Shown piece after piece: positions 61,301 through 64,000 of a stretch of 64,000 bases of DNA. How positions within the stretch are numbered: position 1 is the stretch's first letter; every line of letters starts with the position of its first letter. A program made the position numbers and the translations under genes. The stretch lies in contig JACZZP010000019.1 of the NCBI GenBank assembly GCA_015183035.1, forward strand, positions 434,001-498,000, given 5' to 3'. The stretch is from Meloidogyne chitwoodi. Taxonomy: Eukaryota; Nematoda; Chromadorea; Rhabditida; Meloidogynidae. The notes under the pieces are model-generated. The model was not told the DNA's origin, did no database searches, and saw only the letters and a program-made list of their open reading frames with translations.

Positions 61301-63687
61301 TTTGCGGATGCGTCATACACAATCCTTGTCTTTTTAGTTGTGATAACCGGGTGGTGTGGAAGGAAATGCTCGACTGTTCCTTTATTTCTGTCAGCATTTT
61401 CTAACACTCCTCTCTTTATATCATTTTCAATTATTTTTTCATACTCTTCAAGTAATTCGGGGTTCTTTTTAAGTCTTTCAATTAAACCCAAAAATCGTCT
61501 ATAAGCCAAAGAAAAATTAGAAGGTAATTTATCCTTTTCTTCTTTCCATGGCCATTTCACAATATATCGACCATTTTCAGCACGCTTAATAGTCTTATTA
61601 AAAAATTCCATTGCAACCAGGTCATCCTTACTCGTTGGATCATCTTTTACGCCTAATGTTTCTAAACTCCAAAAATTATTCATTTCTTCCTCTTTTGAAT
61701 TAATATTTAATATTGGAATTTCGTAAAAAACTTTCTTATTAGACAAAACATTGTTTAATTCATTTCCTAATTCACCACAAATGATTGGGCCAATTGAAGT
61801 GTTAACCTTAAATAAATTTTCTGACAAAGGAACTAAACTTCTAAAAAATTTCCAAAAATGTCTTATGCTAATTAAAATATCTGGGACCTTTTCTAATGTG
61901 CGTATTTTTCCATTTTCTAAATTTGCGCATTTTATATTTGGCATCATGTCTTTTTTAATTTCATATGCAATAATTTTTTCTCTGCCTCCATTTTCAAGAA
62001 GAATTTCTACAAGAAAACGAGAGGTGTTAAAACGAATAGGCTCTTTATGTGAAAATGGAAGTATTCCAAGTTCATTTTTTCCTATCTTTTTTAACTTTAA
62101 TTCCTTTACTTTTTCTTCTGTGATGAAATTAATGGTTGCTCCCGAGTCAAATAAACCAATTGAATTACATTTTTTATTAGTAATTTCATTATTTAATATC
62201 ATATTACATTGCATTAAAATTACTTCCTTAGGTTTTTCCACTATAGTGAGTACATGATCCGTGGACTCTATTTGATTCACTTGTTCAACCTTATTAAATT
62301 CCCTTTCATCTCTTTTATATAATTTAGGACAAATTACTTTATTATGACGCCCTCTACAAATACTACAATCGATTTTTAATCCACAATGAGTTATTGCGTG
62401 TCCTTTCTTTAAGCAAAGAAAACATCGATTCTGCTCTGATAAACTTTTTGTCCTAAGATATATTGCTTTAATTTTTTCACATTTTTCTGCGTGATGTGTT
62501 CCTTGACAAAAATAACACGAAATTTCAAATTTTCTAAAATTCTTATTTCTACCGTCTCCAGTTTGTACTGTAAAAACTCTATCAAAATTATCCTTTCTAA
62601 AATTATTTCGTTTATTATTAAAACCTCTATTATTATTCCAATTATTACCAGGTTTATATTGATTATTAATATTTTTAGAAAATGACTGTACGCATCTTTG
62701 TGCTTCTTCTCTAAGAGTAACAACTTCTTCTAAACCCTTTCTTAATTTTTCAACATTCCAACTTATATTTTGCTCTTTTTCCTTTTTTAATAACTCTAAA
62801 ATAATATTTTTAGGTAATTTATTTTTAATTGCCATCATGACAATTGATTCATCTTCAACCTTCCCCATCGCCATAAGGGATCTACAAATTCTTTCTACTT
62901 CTTCCAAGTATGAACGAAGAGAATAAACTGATTCATTAGCCATAGGAAGACTAATCAATTCGGCATGCAATGTATCTCTTATGGCCTTTTCATTACCAAA
63001 TTGACGCTTCAAAGCGTCCTTGAGTGGTTGGTAATGTTCAGCAATTGGCCTATATCCCATAACCGCTCTCTTGGCTTTACCTCTAAGACACTGAATTAGA
63101 TAGTGAGCTTTTAATCCTGGATCCATTTCTAAGCTATCTACTGTACGACTAAAAGATTGCCAAAATTCTGGCCAAATTAAGGGATCACCATAAAATTCGG
63201 CTAACCTTGTTCTGGGTAAATGGGTGGGTATAAAATAATTTTCCCGACCTTGTGGTTCATTTTTTGGCAATTGCTGCCTCCTTAACTCATTAACTCTATT
63301 TTGATCAACCCCTAATTCAACTGAGAGGTCTGATTGCGTACTCCCATCATCTGATTCATTAGCCAATAAAATTTCAATATCCGCGATGATTTCATGCGCG
63401 TTATCTATCCATTCTGCATAATGATGGCCTCCAGTAGAAAAACCTGCCTGGACTTGTTCTTCCGCTCCTTGCTCATCAGCGGGAAGACCTCGAATATACT
63501 CTTGCCATTGATTGGCTTTTTCTTCTAACCGAATAATTGTCCGTCTTATTTTCACTGACATTTTTCTTAACAAATCTAATCCCTCTGCAGTACGCTCTTG
63601 AGCGTCTAGAACGGGGCGAATTTCATCTATATATTGTCTTAAACGCGTAATAGCAGGTGTCATTGATTGTCTTATTATTCCAGACAT
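58303..63687 (-). CDS. gag-pol: BEL/Pao Gag-Pol polyprotein
   Basis: Intact 1794 residues from the ATG at 63687. Gag: an N-terminal helical region, then DUF1759 (about 156-335, with FYGDP, WPEFWQSF and the CLRGKA block). Three zinc knuckles follow: 391-403 and 441-453 (C-x2-C-x3-H-x4-C) and 422-435 (C-x2-C-x4-H-x4-C). The aspartic protease active site is D514-S-G-A (DUF1758 type). Reverse transcriptase: IVYDASA at 789, first catalytic Asp D834, and YVDN at 912-915 where YVDD is the general retroelement form. The Pao-type connection IFDPLGF lies at 1008. RNase H acids are D1080, E1124, D1154 and D1198. Integrase: H1385, H1390, C1420 and C1423 zinc site, then D1456, D1518 and E1575. A DUF5641-like tail spans about 1670-1760. 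It carries out particle assembly, reverse transcription and integration. No frameshift separates gag from pol. The last 31 bases overlap the next frame. Confidence 0.95.
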   Translation of the reverse strand: MSGIIRQSMTPAITRLRQYIDEIRPVLDAQERTAEGLDLLRKMSVKIRRTIIRLEEKANQWQEYIRGLPADEQGAEEQVQAGFSTGGHHYAEWIDNAHEIIADIEILLANESDDGSTQSDLSVELGVDQNRVNELRRQQLPKNEPQGRENYFIPTHLPRTRLAEFYGDPLIWPEFWQSFSRTVDSLEMDPGLKAHYLIQCLRGKAKRAVMGYRPIAEHYQPLKDALKRQFGNEKAIRDTLHAELISLPMANESVYSLRSYLEEVERICRSLMAMGKVEDESIVMMAIKNKLPKNIILELLKKEKEQNISWNVEKLRKGLEEVVTLREEAQRCVQSFSKNINNQYKPGNNWNNNRGFNNKRNNFRKDNFDRVFTVQTGDGRNKNFRKFEISCYFCQGTHHAEKCEKIKAIYLRTKSLSEQNRCFLCLKKGHAITHCGLKIDCSICRGRHNKVICPKLYKRDEREFNKVEQVNQIESTDHVLTIVEKPKEVILMQCNMILNNEITNKKCNSIGLFDSGATINFITEEKVKELKLKKIGKNELGILPFSHKEPIRFNTSRFLVEILLENGGREKIIAYEIKKDMMPNIKCANLENGKIRTLEKVPDILISIRHFWKFFRSLVPLSENLFKVNTSIGPIICGELGNELNNVLSNKKVFYEIPILNINSKEEEMNNFWSLETLGVKDDPTSKDDLVAMEFFNKTIKRAENGRYIVKWPWKEEKDKLPSNFSLAYRRFLGLIERLKKNPELLEEYEKIIENDIKRGVLENADRNKGTVEHFLPHHPVITTKKTRIVYDASAKIKGGRSLNELLYRGPIIMPELAGMLIRFRIPKIAIWADIEKAFHCLELDPEDREVLKLIWLKNTKKPISSENIKYLRFSKVPFGVISSPFLLSATVRHHLESMDDPLAQMVKNNSYVDNILICVESKEEALEAYIKLKNIFKTAQMNLREFISNCIEFNKEIPIEDRLEKDKLKILGIPWNIETDKISVNFPEIESNAKVNKRLVIKQLASIFDPLGFASPSLLSAKLFFQSLWEKERNWDSNLSEEESKKWNSITETWKISPIEIERRIIYKNGYCQLHVFSDASKDAYAACVYIRCFFNGKISVNILYARNRLKPKKMSVSIPRMELLGVLIATRAMKFVEDQIGIKIEEKYLWSDSKPVLFWIKENHRGEKFVENRLNEIRDHKDIKFGYTPTECNPADIGTRGCVPVELSTNKLWWNGPAFLINPENQWPKDLNFEIKESKNINEENDDFSVHQIINKENDEFIDFSRWNSWNKIIKIVLIVSLILRTWMNKCKKKIKGEFIKSLNHEKGLSGGNFLKTETFLLKLVQKLLDVNLLNKIQIIKDNNGILRLNSRIGLSDMPETFKNPIILPKGCVAVKLIIEKIHLELLHSGVDVVLGNFLKKFWAPCARRDVKKCIKNCKKCQKINGPKFALPMMSGLPKERLRKSRIFESTGVDYLGPSLYKFEDGKAKFWIVLFTCLTTRAVHLEVTLELSALAFMHCLRRFIAIRGCPTKIISDNANQFKVASELVGAKLIGKWVEKSIKTEKRLNNFLINKGIEWRFIPALSPWAGGIYERLVKLIKDSFKRTLGGVILNLEELGTFVKEVEFSINCRPITFVSCEIDGPTCLRPIDFLLPNIEINENYQTDEEDEFKIGKLSTGEQLKLRLKATQKAFEKYWTRWTREYLLILRDKSKWMHKNDRTAIKRDPKIGEVVIIQQEGQPRNSWLLGKIVELDGVPARSAKVQIGKKFYIRPINKLFPMEVEEQENTEIKKIKHVQSIKIKKKWMKILIQKK

Positions 63688-64000
63688 TTTTTACTTTAAC
63701 TAATTATTATTTTTTTTTATACTTTTTAATATTCAAACAAAAATTATTATTTTTCTTTTAAGCTCAAATAACTCCCAGATTAATTAAAATTTGTTCCCTC
63801 GAACGATATACACTTTTTATTCCCTCGAATAATATAATTCAAACTTTTGTTCCTTTGAACACTGAAAAAACTCTCGATTTATACACGTTCCCTCGAACTG
63901 TATAATATTAAAAAAGGTTTGTTCCCTTGAACAAAAAATAAAATAAACGTTAAAATGTTTGTTCCCTTGAACAATACAAAAAAATTTCTTTTCCTTTTTA
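63688..64000 (-). other. Retroelement leader (5' UTR), LTR not reached
   Basis: This lies upstream of gag on the minus strand. The first 100 bases are A-rich on the coding strand, suited to an unstructured leader. A CCA at 63774-63776 (TGGGAG on the coding strand) could be a primer-binding start, but its extension does not look like a tRNA 3' end. I see no TG...CA boundary, so the 5' LTR probably starts past 64000 or is atypical. Confidence 0.5.
63793..63972. repeat. Six spaced copies of a 12-bp dyad motif in the leader
   Basis: GTTCCCTCGAAC or close variants occur at 63793, 63819 (ATTCCCTCGAAT), 63849 (GTTCCTTTGAAC), 63887, 63921 and 63961 (both GTTCCCTTGAAC). GTTC and GAAC are inverted repeats, and the variant at 63819 changes both arms together (ATTC/GAAT), keeping the symmetry. 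Spacing is 26-40 bases, with unrelated AT-rich sequence between. The series may continue past the window. Possible roles are protein-binding sites or small RNA hairpins for packaging. Confidence 0.85.

Larger units (their letters stand above)
54248..64000 (-). mobile_element. BEL/Pao (endogenous retrovirus-like) element, 5' end beyond window
   Basis: Order on the minus strand is leader, gag-pol, an env-like frame overlapping it, a polypurine tract, and a probable 3' LTR start. Both large frames are free of stops and frameshifts over about 9.4 kb, unlike every other element here, so the insertion appears young. Domain order (Gag DUF1759, zinc knuckles, protease, RT, RNase H, integrase, DUF5641-like) is that of BEL/Pao. 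A phlebovirus-like envelope is known in nematode Pao-type elements such as Tas and Cer7. I could not align the two LTRs. Confidence 0.9.

Noticed and set aside
63765..63780. TGGGAGTTATTTGAG (minus strand) as a primer-binding site
   Set aside because: The implied tRNA 3' end does not place the T-arm at the right distance, and no LTR end adjoins it.

Overview
The window is a very AT-rich nuclear segment from an animal, most likely a plant-parasitic nematode of the root-knot (Meloidogyne) type. The clues are an F-box N-terminus of the kind expanded in those worms, an Argonaute PAZ domain, and a BEL/Pao retroelement whose envelope resembles phlebovirus glycoproteins, as in nematode Pao-type elements. 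The species assignment is an inference.

Layout. Bases 1-160 are a frameshifted Ty3/gypsy reverse-transcriptase relic. About 170-27697 is one uninterrupted, very homogeneous satellite array: a 159/160-bp AT-rich monomer, about 172 head-to-tail copies, with internal block duplications. From 27961 to 28971 (minus strand) lies a short chimeric gene or pseudogene. Its F-box start runs straight into an Argonaute PAZ domain, and no MID/PIWI part follows before the satellite. A hAT-type MITE with a perfect 8-bp target duplication sits in its presumed first intron.

From 29 to 54 kb I see no intact gene. This is a field of decayed DNA transposons: repeated fragments of a Merlin/IS1016-type transposase (the IDES...RKY.RGH block occurs at least four times, plus weaker pieces), a 662-bp element with 122-bp terminal inverted repeats and an 8-bp target duplication, a Tc1-like transposase relic, a low-complexity TTAAT tract, and a 417-bp solo LTR with a 5-bp target duplication. 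Between them is AT-rich filler that is itself partly duplicated.

From about 54.25 kb to the right edge lies an uninterrupted BEL/Pao element on the minus strand. An intact 1794-residue Gag-Pol (DUF1759 Gag, three zinc knuckles, aspartic protease, reverse transcriptase, RNase H, integrase, DUF5641-like tail) is followed, with a 31-nt overlap in another frame, by an intact open frame of 1349 codons. This second frame looks like a three-unit membrane glycoprotein polyprotein. The middle unit resembles a phlebovirus Gc (class II fusion) protein, and the predicted cytoplasmic tail carries a canonical CCHC zinc knuckle, which is unexpected for an envelope protein. The leader upstream of gag holds six spaced copies of a 12-bp dyad-symmetric motif. 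The 5' LTR lies beyond the window and the 3' LTR is only tentatively placed.

The most notable items are the F-box/PAZ chimera, the Env-type frame with the C-terminal zinc knuckle, and the dyad repeats in the leader. The intact retroelement contrasts sharply with the broken elements around it and suggests recent insertion.
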